Assembly: GCA_014885115.2 (NCBI GenBank)
Contig: WKLE02001577.1
Coordinates: 1 to 23,896, forward strand
Origin: Asterionellopsis glacialis
Taxonomy: Eukaryota > Bacillariophyta > Plagiogrammaphyceae > Rhaphoneidales > Asterionellopsidaceae
DNA: 23,896 bases
Reading direction: 5' to 3'
Made by a program: the position numbers and the translations under genes. The notes beneath the pieces are model-generated. The model was given only the letters and a program-made list of their open reading frames with translations, made no database searches and was not told the origin of the DNA. Shown piece after piece: positions 1 through 9,625 of the stretch. Every line of letters starts with the position of its first letter. The first letter of the stretch is position 1.

Positions 1-201
1 AAGTTCGCCCTTTCGCTTCTTTTCAGCGATCTTTTCACTGTTGGAACGGAAGTTACTTTTTTTTTGCGGTTTGTTCATGGCAGTCATAAAAGCACGGTTA
101 AGCTTGGCTTGTTCGGAAGCAATAGCGTGTGTTTTGGCATTGGCGGTGCCGAGATACATAGCCGTCGCAAGGACGCTTGTCGCGATAGGGGTGAATTTCA
201 T
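1..201 (-). CDS. secreted protein, N-terminal part only (runs off the window)
   Basis: Reading the minus strand from the ATG at 201-199 gives 67 codons open to the window edge, with no stop. Residues 1-22 (MKFTPIATSVLATAMYLGTA and following NA) form a clean signal peptide: basic residue 2, a hydrophobic core, and an ANA-type cleavage site before KTHAIASE. The visible mature part is basic and hydrophilic, with lysine-rich stretches (PQKKSN, EKKRKGEL). The minus-strand sequence just upstream of the ATG is A-rich, as expected for a leader. No domain is recognisable in the visible part, so no function is assigned; the protein is probably secreted or enters the endomembrane system. The plus-strand frame over the same bases has no protein-like character. 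Confidence 0.6.
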   Translation of the reverse strand, partial: MKFTPIATSVLATAMYLGTANAKTHAIASEQAKLNRAFMTAMNKPQKKSNFRSNSEKIAEKKRKGEL

Positions 202-903
202 CTTCAAATGTTTCTGAAGTATGCGGTGAAAGAATTCTGGCGAGAATGCAAATTTGCAAAATATTCTTTGCTCCGGCAGGTTCAGTATTCTCTAATATAG
301 TGTGTGCATTAGCTTGAATCTTAAAATCAAATTGTTTCTTTATCCAGAAATGTGGATACACATTTTATTATTATCGCAGAAATTCTCTTTAGCGATTCTG
401 CCTGTTGGATTTTTGTTTCCCGGTATTTTTTGTGTATTGCATTTTACTTCAATCTTACAATATAATATATATGATATGGAGCGTTTTTGTTTAACGGTTT
501 TATTTTCAATTGATAAATTTTTATGTTGTCATTCCTATAAGTACCCCAATAGTAAAAATACATGTAGCAGGATAGCCTACCAATTCGAATTGTTTACCAG
601 TAAGCTACTACCTGTACTACTACAGGTACTGTTTATATAAAAACACGCCCTACCTGGTAGCGTTCTGCTCTTGGGGTCTCTGGGTAAGATGCTACTGACT
701 ACCAACCGTACTAACTATGTACCGTACCTGTAGCTCGTACACGACCTAAGTCCTACATCCTAAAGGACCTCTCTTAGAGAGAGGACTCTAGAGTCCTGAG
801 ACATTATACTCACTAACGTTGTCGAGCTTTGAGCTTTGAGCTTTTTGGAGCGAGGATCATAACCCGATAACGAAGTACAGACTTGTGAAGTGACGGACAA
901 ACG
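202..903. other. intergenic, AT-rich, no gene seen
   Basis: The first part (about 202-560) is AT-rich and would contain the promoter of the minus-strand secreted protein. From 560 to 760 there are many short runs built on TACC, GGTA and TAGTCC, including one TACCTGGTA at 651-659. From 768 to 800 there are nested palindromic runs of CTCTCTTAGAGAGAG type, and similar runs recur at 3478-3495. At 829-846 AGCTTTG is repeated in tandem. No open frame here looks protein-like. Confidence 0.5.
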
Positions 904-992
904 AAAACTCAAAACTCAAAATCGAAGCTCAAATTTTGAGATTTGAGATTCAAAGCTCAAAATCTGAGGTTCGATTTTGAGATTTGAGCTTT
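904..992. repeat. 89-base inverted repeat (foldback)
   Basis: Arms 904-940 and 956-992, each 37 bases, are reverse complements with about four mismatches and are separated by a 15-base loop. The arms are built from CTCAAA/TTTGAG units, and the loop (ATTTGAGATTCAAAG) carries the same unit. The neighbouring AGCTTTG tandem at 829-846 is related. This could be a foldback element or the end of a non-autonomous transposon; no protein is associated with it. Confidence 0.65.
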
Positions 993-1195
993 GTACTGTC
1001 TGCTGCTCAAATACCGCTATGGCGTGAACACTTCGCGATTGGCAACATGTGCCACCCCTTAGCAGGGGTCACAGAATGACGCCCCTCCACGATGATTACG
1101 GATAGCAACAAAACAAATTATATACATATTCAAAACCAAGACAAAGATAGTACAGAAAAACGGATACAGAAAAATGCAAGAGAGGTGCAGCCCAT

Positions 1196-3090
1196 AGACC
1201 CCTACTCACAGTACCACTTTTTCCTTATGGGGGGTCTCTTTGGATTTTGGTTGACAATTTGCCACCAACCGAACACAGCATTTCAACAACCCCATCACAA
1301 CAATGATGATGGCCTCATCTAACATCGTATTAACCAACAATAATTCCACCATGAACCATCCCTCCAATACCATATCATATGTCCCTAATGCTACTGTTAG
1401 AGAAAATCTAGCAGAATTGATGAAAAACACCTTCTGAATGACACTGATTTCTGCAAAAGAACAAAGAACAGAATCCTGCAAGAACACCAAATGACAACAA
1501 GGCATGACAAGAGTTGTTCCAGGATTAGGTGGACCAACTTGTGACATTTGGTCCATAGACTCCACATAGACCCAAAAATCATATTTTTAAATTATGGACA
1601 TATTCATGAATAGATAATCTTATATACTTTGAAAAATCATAATATATGTATTCATATTGTATACTTTTATGCTACTGGAATATACACCCGGTATACATTA
1701 ATATGTTTACAAAAATAAATTATAACCGTTATTAAACTACCAAGCACTAGTAAGATAAATCGGTTTTGTGCAATCCGAGTCATGCCAAATGGGTAACTAG
1801 GTGCACAAATTTTTCTCCCCATAGCAATATCCAAGGTTTGACCACACAAGGAGTGTCACTCCCCAAAATTCCAAAACAGCCACAACTACAAGGAGAGCCT
1901 TCCATGTGGAAGGTGGCTTGGTAGGATTCAAACCCCAAACCTCCAGACCATAACACCACTAGGCCAAGCCTACATTGAAAGTCTCTATTACTGTCAAGGA
2001 AACAGCAGGTCCAGTAGTAGATGTATGGAGCTACTTTGCATGGTACCCATTATTTGTGCTATTTGTTTTGCAGGTAAGATTTGGGGTGGCAGCCTTTTGA
2101 AAAAAAAAGGACTTGGATGCAAACAAGCTACTCCAGCAACAGCAGTAGCATCTGAATACATAAATTCATACATAATGTATGAAGTGCAAAGGATTTTATT
2201 TTACAATAAATAACACATAAAAACATTTAGTCAAAATTGCTTTCATGCCAGTTTTGTACCACCTTTTTCAATTTTGATATTGCAAGTTTTTACACATGGA
2301 ACTTGAAGATTTTGCTTGCTCTGTAAATATCAATCAAGATGATACCTTGCCCTTGTTTTCACTACCAACATCTTTGCAATTTAGGTGTTCTTTTCCACTG
2401 GAAGCATCTACAAGACTATTGTGCGTTGTACATTTTGCTGTGACTGTACAGTATGTCAAGGCTTTATGAATTTTTGTTGGCATCAACACCCATAAAATTC
2501 AACAAAGCTTGCAATTCATCAGTGGAGGTAATGATTGATTACATTGCCTGTTTTGTTGTAATCACTATTAACATTGACTATATCCATTTGAGTTGAATGA
2601 TGGGTGTGTGTTTTTTTCTAAGACAGGGAAAGTCATCTAGAATCCAAGGAATAATGCTAATTTTAGATACTGTAATGGACTTGTTGGAAGTTTGCATCCT
2701 TGCTAATTTCTCTGGGTTGATTAATGTCCATTTTGGTGAGTCCTTACATTGATTCAGTGGAAAATACTTCTTGACAGATATGTGGATGGAGTGAACTTTG
2801 ATTTTTGTTGGCTGTTGTTTCTTTGATGGGTTGAATGGCATTTCTGCTGCATCTAGCTTTTTCCCACAACCTGATTTTTCAGCAAATAGGTAAAGTTTGT
2901 TTCTCTTTCTGCTACTTCTGGGGGTGTGCGGATTCATCTTGTATCCATTGGAATCTGGTGATACAGTAGGATTGAGGATCAGAATGGTCCATTTGGGTGG
3001 CGGCACCATGGTGAGGTCAAAACACCATGTTAGGTTCGTGTGGCGAATTGTCAACCAAAATTGGAAGAGATTCCCCATCAGTAGGGGTCT
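1196..3090. mobile_element. possible non-autonomous DNA element with terminal inverted repeats
   Basis: The left end AGACCCCTACT (1196-1206) reappears as AGTAGGGGTCT at 3080-3090. Inside it, 1244-1265 matches the reverse complement of 3040-3061 with one mismatch in 22 bases (core TTTTGGTTGACAATT). Between these blocks both ends share ATGGGG and TCTCTT, and the left end carries about 19 extra bases. The flanking bases differ and I see no clear target-site duplication. The interior has no recognisable transposase. Its minus-strand open frame at 2578-3105 (175 codons) shows no domain I know and probably is not a gene. The element could be a decayed MITE-like transposon or two solo repeat copies in opposite orientation. 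Confidence 0.45.
1915..1970 (-). other. tRNA-like / SINE-like Pol III promoter module
   Basis: On the minus strand the module starts with GGCTTGG and ends with CCAAGCC, a perfect 7-bp closing stem. It contains a good A box (TGGCCTAGTGG, plus strand 1956-1966) and a good B box (GGTTTGAATCC, plus strand 1924-1934). Only 21 bases separate the boxes, so a complete anticodon arm does not fit and the T-stem pairs poorly. It is therefore not a normal tRNA gene. It is more likely the head of a tRNA-derived SINE or a tRNA pseudogene. It lies inside the possible 1196-3090 element. Confidence 0.45.
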
Positions 3091-3243
3091 CCTGGGATTC
3101 ATCAAACCTCCTCCCCTATCCTTGTTTGTACTTTGAGAATTGTCCTTTATATATTATATGTCACCGTATAGTATATAAATGTCCAATTCGTCGGTTGATT
3201 AGGGTGGGGGTGGGGGTGAGGATCCCCCGCCCAGGAGACCCCT
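3083..3243. repeat. 14-base perfect inverted repeat flanking about 130 bases
   Basis: AGGGGTCTCCTGGG at 3083-3096 is the exact reverse complement of CCCAGGAGACCCCT at 3230-3243. The left arm overlaps the right end of the possible 1.9 kb element. The interior is AT-rich near 3150-3180 and G-rich at 3200-3220. The motif GGGGTCTC also occurs at 674 and 1231, so this is probably a local repeat family. Confidence 0.5.
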
Positions 3244-3593
3244 CCTCAGGGGTGGACGTGTGCATGCCTTTTTAAAACAAATATTTTGGACATGGACCAT
3301 TAAGAACAGAGTTAATAGTCTGTCCCGTTCCCGTCTCTCTCGTCATCCGCCTTTGCTTCCCTGGGCCACTCGACGCAAGCATCATGAAAATCTTTCTCTG
3401 GGGTTCATCCAAGTTTTTGTTCTTTTTTTCTTTGTTGGTTGTCACGCAAACACACACACACACCACCACTAACATTGCTCTCTAGAGAGAGTCCTAGGGT
3501 CGACCTACTTCTCCTGAGAGGGAGAATATATTAAAGAAACAAAACCAAACAAAGCAAGTACTTCATCAAAGTCCACAACACAAATACAAAAAT
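3244..3593. promoter_or_regulatory. upstream region and leader of LSG1
   Basis: The 350 bases before LSG1 contain a short CA microsatellite (about 3448-3468), a palindromic CTCTCTAGAGAGAG at 3478-3491, and an A/C-rich, G-poor leader from about 3530 to the ATG, typical of a 5' UTR. The exact transcription start cannot be read from the sequence. Confidence 0.35.
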
Positions 3594-5891
3594 ATGCCGC
3601 GTAGTCAAGGTACATCACGCAAGGGTAAACCTAAAAAAGGTGAACGTGCGGCCGGTATGGGTCGTGCATTACAAAAATCATCACAAAAGAAATTTCGTCC
3701 CAAAATGAATGGATCGTCACGTGGTGCAGGTATGGCAATGGCACCAGGTACTGAAAGTATTGGTATTGTACCTGAAGATACCAAGTTGGGGATGAAAAGT
3801 GTATTAGAAATGGATGACTTGGGTGATTTTTTAACACAAGCTGAAATGGCAGGTCGTGAATTTACAAGTGAACGCGAACGATTTGTGACTATTGATACAA
3901 CTTCCACCGAATATCGTGGTGGAGCTGGCGCGAATGGTGGAAACACATGGGACTTAAATGCCAAACAACCACGCACACAATTTGAAGGTAATCATGGCAA
4001 TAATAGTACAGCACCTCAATTTGTATTTCGTGAGTTATCTGTTCCACGTCGTCCACAATGGGATGAAACAACCACATTGGAAGAATTAGATGAGCAAGAA
4101 AAGAGTTCATTTTTAGAATGGAGACGCGCTATTGCTATCCGTGAAGAAGAAGTTATGGAACATTATGGATCGAGAGGTGTAGCATCTGTAACACCTTTTG
4201 AAAAAAACTTGGAAGTTTGGAGACAATTATGGCGAGTATTGGAACGATCATCCTGTGTTGTACAAATTGTCGATGGACGAAATCCACTGTTTTATTTGAG
4301 TCAAGACTTGAGGCGATACGCTACAGAAGAACTTGGTAAGCCTATGCTTTTAGTTATCAACAAGAGTGATTACTTGTCGGCTGCACAACGTAAAGCATGG
4401 CATTTGTATCTTAATGAGAATGGATGGGATCATTTGTTCTTTTCAGCCTACGATGAACAACAAAAGTTAGATAAAGCCGCGGCAGAACAAAGAAAAGCCA
4501 ATTTAGAAGAAGAAGACTTTTTAGCTAGTACCAATAAAGATGGCGACGACGACGACGAGGAGGAGGAGGAAGAAACAGAGGCTTCAAATAATGATGAGGA
4601 CAAAAATCAAAACGACGAATCATTGTCGGCATCAGAAACACAACTGCAAGACAAAGGTCAAAGTATCCGTGACAATGTGGGAATACATACACCCCTAACA
4701 CGTGAAGAACTTATCGAATGGATGCATGACTTTGCAACACGATTTAAATGCGAACGTTCTGAAAGGTATGATAATCGCATCCAATTTGGTATGGTAGGAT
4801 TCCCTAATGTGGGTAAATCGTCTGTCATCAATGTATTGGTTGGAAGTAGTAAGCATGCACATGGTGTGGTACGAGTTGGAGTAGCAGCACAACCAGGCAA
4901 GACAAAGCATTTCCAAACATTGTTTCTACCGGATAATGATGATATGATGTTATGCGATTGTCCCGGATTAGTTTTTCCATCATTTGTATCAAGTACGGCC
5001 GATTTGATTGCAGCTGGTGTATATCCAATTGCACAAATGCGAGATCATTGGCCTGTCGTAGAACTTATCTGTAGACGTATACCACGAGAAATTTTGAATG
5101 CACATTATGGTATCCAATTACCCAAACCAACTGTACAAGATCTGAAGGAACGTGGTTTGGCTAGTGATGAACATGCAGCAGCTTTACCTCCACCGACAGC
5201 AGAAGAACTTCTCGGTACCTACTGTATCGCAAGGAGTGTTTTAGCAGCTTCTAGTGGTGTTCCAGATTATCAACGTGCAGCTCGAGTAGTCATTAAGGAT
5301 TATGCCGATGGAAAATTGCTCTTCTGTCATTCCCCACCGAAGCTTGAAGATTTGACTGCTAGCAATAGTGATCCAATGGACGAAATTGGATTCCATAAAG
5401 AAACACTCCTCACTTGTTTGTCGCGTACCAGCAAGTTACGAGAAAAGATCAATCCACTATTCGAACAAAACCAAGATGGTGGAGATGAAGATGATTTCGA
5501 TACATCACCTGTTGGAGAAAACAGTGACAACAACAATGAGCAGAACGATGTACTAGATGCATTGGACGAATTGGACATTCAAGATGATTTAGATCTCCTA
5601 GATGTTGTGGGAGGATTTGCAGAGACAACATCTGCAGAACATAAGGCTCCCGCTGGCAAACGTGGTAAGGCTCACAAAAGTATACAAAAGCATGGGAAGA
5701 AAGGAAGGAAAGGCCGGAATAAGGATCCATATGGATGTCATTCCACTCCAGACGAAGAAATACTTGGTAGTGGATCTGGTGGAACCGGTTTGGTAGTGAA
5801 AGCAGGGAAGTATGGGAAACGAGGATACACCCGCCCTACAAGTTATGCTGGAGCTAGGAGCGAAACAACAAGACCCAATCCTGTAAGATAA
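3594..5891 (+). CDS. LSG1: large-subunit GTPase 1 (LSG1), circularly permuted
   Basis: This intronless gene encodes 765 residues. The GTPase motifs come in permuted order: G4 NKSD at 256-259, a G5-like SAYD at 284-287, G1 GFPNVGKSS at 402-410, the switch segment PGKTKHF at 434-440, and G3 DCPG at 455-458. This order defines the YlqF/YawG class. The N-terminus (MPRSQGTSRKGKPKKGER) and the segment FRELSVPRRPQWDETTTLEE before the GTPase domain are typical of LSG1. In yeast and animals LSG1 releases the export adaptor NMD3 from late cytoplasmic 60S subunits. An acidic D/E-rich insert lies between G5 and G1 (about 306-350, codons GAC/GAG in runs), as in other LSG1 proteins. The C-terminus is acidic, then basic (GKRGKAHKSIQKHGKKGRKG), suiting rRNA contact. 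Start: first ATG after an A-rich leader. Confidence 0.95.
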   Translation: MPRSQGTSRKGKPKKGERAAGMGRALQKSSQKKFRPKMNGSSRGAGMAMAPGTESIGIVPEDTKLGMKSVLEMDDLGDFLTQAEMAGREFTSERERFVTIDTTSTEYRGGAGANGGNTWDLNAKQPRTQFEGNHGNNSTAPQFVFRELSVPRRPQWDETTTLEELDEQEKSSFLEWRRAIAIREEEVMEHYGSRGVASVTPFEKNLEVWRQLWRVLERSSCVVQIVDGRNPLFYLSQDLRRYATEELGKPMLLVINKSDYLSAAQRKAWHLYLNENGWDHLFFSAYDEQQKLDKAAAEQRKANLEEEDFLASTNKDGDDDDEEEEEETEASNNDEDKNQNDESLSASETQLQDKGQSIRDNVGIHTPLTREELIEWMHDFATRFKCERSERYDNRIQFGMVGFPNVGKSSVINVLVGSSKHAHGVVRVGVAAQPGKTKHFQTLFLPDNDDMMLCDCPGLVFPSFVSSTADLIAAGVYPIAQMRDHWPVVELICRRIPREILNAHYGIQLPKPTVQDLKERGLASDEHAAALPPPTAEELLGTYCIARSVLAASSGVPDYQRAARVVIKDYADGKLLFCHSPPKLEDLTASNSDPMDEIGFHKETLLTCLSRTSKLREKINPLFEQNQDGGDEDDFDTSPVGENSDNNNEQNDVLDALDELDIQDDLDLLDVVGGFAETTSAEHKAPAGKRGKAHKSIQKHGKKGRKGRNKDPYGCHSTPDEEILGSGSGGTGLVVKAGKYGKRGYTRPTSYAGARSETTRPNPVR

Positions 5892-6502
5892 AATATTTTA
5901 AAAAGATTTTTAAGTCTTGAGATAGCTACACTTATTCTGGAAAGCATCAAAATTTGTTGGACAAAATTGCTCACTTGCTGCAGTACTGTATTCAAATTAC
6001 CTGCTCTTCAACACTCAAAGACGAGCTAGAGTAAGACCATTCAACAGTAGGCCACTGTAGTTATCCAAACAATACATCTGTTGTTTCATCCCATTCTCAT
6101 TAAGCAAATCACTTCCCATCTCTAATATAGTAAAAAGAGTAATTTTGTACAGTAAGGTTAGGGTGAAAAACCTATAAACTCCCGTTTGCACCCATTTTTT
6201 GCTTTTTCTGCGGGGCATTGAGACTCTTGTTACTTCCCCAAGTACAGACTACCCCAAGATTTTTATTCTTCCCCTTTATAATTATTTTGAGAACCCTGTT
6301 TTGCGATTGAGAACTGAGAACACAACCGGAACAGGAAAGAAGCTGACAACCCTCCAAACTTCAAACTGTTTTCCGATGATGGAATTCTTTCCTTTGTTAT
6401 CATCCCGGTATTCATTACGTGGGACTAGGACTAGAGGTCCCACCTTCTTACGATACCTGATAAAGCGCATTGATATTACTGTACGGACTATTCAAGAAGA
6501 AG
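5892..6502. other. intergenic between LSG1 and the aspartyl protease-like gene
   Basis: This holds the 3' UTR of LSG1 and the promoter and leader of the next gene. An overlapping open frame (6199-6606) runs into the signal-peptide region of the next gene in another frame and has no protein-like features. No repeat or RNA gene is seen. Confidence 0.4.
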
Positions 6503-7954
6503 ATGAGATTATTATACCAAGGAACGAATTGTATTTGTTTGTTATCATCTATATTACTGATGTACTCTCCTGTGGCAGGATTCGCACCACCAGTATTGGT
6601 GTGTAAATTCGCAAGCAGTCAATCTATGCAAGGGAAATGGACAAGAAAGACCGCATCATGTGTCCATCTTCATCCCCCCAAAAGCGAATATGCTTCTGGT
6701 TTGCCAAATGAAGATCTATGGACTGACAAAGAGAAAAACTTGTTTTCGTTTGATACGAATGAGGAGAACAACATGTCAAGAATTTCACGTAGAAATGCTC
6801 TTTCCTCTATAATGGGTGCTGGAGCATCCTTTTCGATACCAAGGAACAAATCGGACAACTTTAAAGCTACCGCAGCTACAGGGTCTTCTCTCTCTACAAC
6901 AAAGCCAGCGTCGCTTTCTCCAAATAGTCAGCTCAAGCCCTTGATAGACCTTCCCATGCAAAGGATTCACCTACCACCCAAGGCAGGGGTTGGCCGCGAT
7001 TACATAATTGTACAACTATCAGTCAATGGAAAAGGCCCGTTTGATTTTATGGTGGATTCTGGTCTTACAACAGAAATGATTACTCCACACCTACAAAAAG
7101 TACTAGGGCTTGACTCAAAGAAAAATGCTCCACTCGTCAAAGGACTTGCTGCTGGTGGTGACACGGCAGGCTCCGTTCTGGTAAAACTTTCAGGAGCTGC
7201 CTTATGCTGCGAGAATGGAAAATTAGATAAAGACGATGTAACTGAACGGCTTATGTTACCGCTACCTCCGCTATATGCCGTTGTGTCTGACTTTCCTCAA
7301 GAGCATTTAGATCCCGAACATGATCCAGTTGAGGGAATGCTTGGAATGGAAATGTTAGATTTATTTGACGTAGATTTTGACTTTTCTGCTGGACGGATAC
7401 GATTTTGGGCTCCAGGCACTGCTGCTGCTGCTGCGTCACGAGACGGTCTTGAAGAAATTCCTGCTGCAATTTTAAATGAATCGGGTTTGCTTGGTATTCG
7501 TGTAAAGACTGCCGACCAACAGCAACCAGTGCTGGGAATAATCGATTGTGGTTCGTCTTTTTCTACTATCAATTGGGCTGCCGCAGGCTTCATGGGTCTA
7601 CCTGCTGATCGGAGTGCATATCGCAGTGAACCGTCAATAATGGGTTTAGGTGTAGATGGCCGTCCGCAGTATTTTCCAACTAAAGAAATACAGTTGACGT
7701 TTGCGGGAAATGCCTTTCAAGACAACTCAAGTGGTAGAGTTCAGTTCGAACCTCCATCTGATAATTGGAAGCCATGGGATCCTGTCCGCTTTGGAATTGG
7801 AGATTTACCAGTTTTTTCTGAGTTACTGGGTGACGGGAAAAGTCCCTATAATGGTCCTGCCGCACTTATTGGGCTGGATGTACTAGCTCAGCGGCGGTTC
7901 ATTCTAGAAACCGGAAAGACAAGAAGAAGGAGAATGTTCATGAGTCAATCCTAA
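6503..7954 (+). CDS. plastid/thylakoid aspartyl protease-like protein
   Basis: The product is 483 residues from the ATG at 6503. An in-frame ATG at 6470 would add 11 residues ahead of the signal peptide, so 6503 is preferred. Targeting appears in three layers: a signal peptide (residues 1-25), the cleavage context VAGFAPP (Phe 27) that marks secondary-plastid import, and SRRNALSSIMGAGASF (95-110), a twin-Arg plus hydrophobic segment like a Tat signal for the thylakoid lumen. The body holds two retropepsin-like half-sites: FDFMVDSGLTTEMI (DSG at 185-187) and VLGIIDCGSSFSTI (DCG at 348-350). Each is followed by a hydrophobic-hydrophobic-Gly strand (GMLGMEMLDLFDVDF; ALIGLDVLAQRRFIL), as in Asp_protease_2 domains. 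Two lobes in one chain suggest a pseudo-dimeric protease. The second site has Cys where Thr or Ser is usual, so activity is not certain. The substrate is unknown. Confidence 0.75.
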   Translation: MRLLYQGTNCICLLSSILLMYSPVAGFAPPVLVCKFASSQSMQGKWTRKTASCVHLHPPKSEYASGLPNEDLWTDKEKNLFSFDTNEENNMSRISRRNALSSIMGAGASFSIPRNKSDNFKATAATGSSLSTTKPASLSPNSQLKPLIDLPMQRIHLPPKAGVGRDYIIVQLSVNGKGPFDFMVDSGLTTEMITPHLQKVLGLDSKKNAPLVKGLAAGGDTAGSVLVKLSGAALCCENGKLDKDDVTERLMLPLPPLYAVVSDFPQEHLDPEHDPVEGMLGMEMLDLFDVDFDFSAGRIRFWAPGTAAAAASRDGLEEIPAAILNESGLLGIRVKTADQQQPVLGIIDCGSSFSTINWAAAGFMGLPADRSAYRSEPSIMGLGVDGRPQYFPTKEIQLTFAGNAFQDNSSGRVQFEPPSDNWKPWDPVRFGIGDLPVFSELLGDGKSPYNGPAALIGLDVLAQRRFILETGKTRRRRMFMSQS

Positions 7955-8869
7955 TTTTACAACAATGCAGCATTCGATGTGGAATTTCAAGCTAATTAAT
8001 ACAACAGAAGCTTCACGCAAGGCAGGTGAAGGAGTCGGCGATATTAGAAAGTTGCTCACGCCCATTCAGTTGCCACATAAATTAACGAGCAAGCTATAGC
8101 TATTATCAAAAGAATGTCAAACTAGACATCGGGTTATTGACGAAATTAATAACAAGCTAGCATTGTTTCTAAGAGGATAAAACTTCTTCCGAAGTAGGCA
8201 TAAAAATGCGAGCTTGTCTAAACTTTCTTTGTTTGTTTTGACACCACTAATCTAAAACTACACGTACATCCCATCAATGCAATACAGTACGCACGATACA
8301 ATTACAAATAATGATAGTAATACATATATATGTCTGCATTTTAAATCTAGGTTGCCTTTATGTTTCCTGGACAGGGTGCTTAATTGGTGTATGTGTTAAT
8401 CTGTTGTAAAGGAATTGTCAAAAATGTATCAAACATACACACTCATATAAGGCCTCCATCGCGCTCTAGAGATAGACGGCAATAATTTTTTCACATTTCC
8501 ATATCTATGGTGTTGTATCATTTCATTGCTTGTTCCTGTTGTGGAGCATTGCAAATCAATATCAGCAAGTATACTACCACAATGTATACAAGAATCAATA
8601 AAATTTTTAACAATCAAAGATTCGATTTCTCTCTACAGCACCAGCAGATGAAAGTGAAGTAAGAATCCGGAACAATCTAGAGTCTACTTTCGTTGCGCGT
8701 AAGGATGACTAGCATACAAGTATACTAGATGAATATAATGTGGTAGATTTACTAGATTGGACCTGCTCTAACCATGGAAAATTGCAAACCTTAGCAATTG
8801 ATCATTCTTGTGAAGAAATTAATGGTATAAATCCAATAATGTTAATATTGTATGGTGTGCATAATAGGT
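7955..8869. other. intergenic between convergent genes
   Basis: About 900 AT-rich bases lie between the 3' ends of the protease-like gene and the minus-strand methyltransferase. I see no open frame with protein-like composition, no RNA gene and no long repeat. Confidence 0.4.
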
Positions 8870-9625
8870 TCATGAGGCTTTCGTGGCGATTGAAACTCCC
8901 ACCCTTTTATTACCTTCTGCTATATCAAACACCCACTCTAACCCAACTGTTTCTCCTATTTCTTTGAAGAATCTTTGCGTAGAAGGTGGAAGTTTATAAC
9001 TAATCAAGACATATGTACCACCGGGGCGGAGAACTTGAGAGGCTCCCGTCAGCACCATTTCTACAGGTCCATTCCACCCTTCACCACATAACAGAGCATC
9101 AATTAATCCTTTGTCAACAATCACGTTATAATCCATTGGAACTTTTTTATCCTGTTGATTGGAATGAGCGAGGGCTTCTGCTAGTTGTGTAGCATCACCA
9201 CGAACAAATGACATTCGAGGACATTCTTCAGCATGTTGCTTCCGCAATTGGTCAAGACAAGCAGAAGATGTATCAAGGCATGTTACATGGCCTTTATTAC
9301 TCTTGTCGGCATCGTCGTGAATAACTCGCGGTAGTTCCGAATTTCCACACCCCACAACTAGACAATCAGACCCTTTCGGAATATATTTCAAAATGCTAGA
9401 AAGTGCAATGGATGAATGCCACTCTACCACATCTTTTTCTTTCTCATAAAACTTGTCCCACCCAAGTGTCGATGAAAAGTCAAAATTGTTACTAAAAGAT
9501 TCGGATGCTACAGTCAAAAGTCTCCGATCCTTTGGTCCTTGATGAGGATCTCTCACAATATATGCAGAGATTTTTGGCGCAAAGCAGCATAGCCATAATT
9601 TAAGCAGGATGAGCAAGTTTTCCAT
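8870..9625 (-). CDS. METTL13 / EEF1A-KMT4-type SAM-dependent methyltransferase
   Basis: The product is 251 residues without introns. After a variable N-terminus comes the family signature WDKFYEKE (56-63). The SAM-binding motif I follows, LVVGCGNSELPRV (89-101), then the acidic ribose contact CLDTSS (116-121), RGDATQL (142-148), and YNVIVDKGLIDALLCGEG (166-183). This last motif is the hallmark of the METTL13/ECE2 group (VxDKGxxDAL). LRPGGTYVLISY (199-210) closes the Rossmann fold. Characterised members methylate lysines or the N-terminus of translation factor eEF1A; by family this one is probably a protein methyltransferase. Residues 1-22 (MENLLILLKLWLCCFAPKIS and following AY) look like a signal peptide or anchor, which is unusual for a cytosolic enzyme of this family, and CFAPKISA loosely resembles a plastid motif. 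It is transcribed away from the acyltransferase gene, and their shared upstream region carries a TACCAGGTA cluster. Confidence 0.8.
   Translation of the reverse strand: MENLLILLKLWLCCFAPKISAYIVRDPHQGPKDRRLLTVASESFSNNFDFSSTLGWDKFYEKEKDVVEWHSSIALSSILKYIPKGSDCLVVGCGNSELPRVIHDDADKSNKGHVTCLDTSSACLDQLRKQHAEECPRMSFVRGDATQLAEALAHSNQQDKKVPMDYNVIVDKGLIDALLCGEGWNGPVEMVLTGASQVLRPGGTYVLISYKLPPSTQRFFKEIGETVGLEWVFDIAEGNKRVGVSIATKAS

Noticed and set aside
2578..3105. 175-codon minus-strand open frame as a transposase
   Set aside because: No catalytic motif of a known transposase or polymerase is visible, and the first residues are translated terminal repeat.
3605..3976. 123-codon minus-strand open frame inside LSG1
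   Set aside because: It lies opposite clear LSG1 coding sequence and has no domain of its own; a shadow frame.
6199..6606. 135-codon plus-strand open frame before and over the protease-like start
   Set aside because: It overlaps the signal peptide of a well-supported gene in another frame and has no recognisable features.
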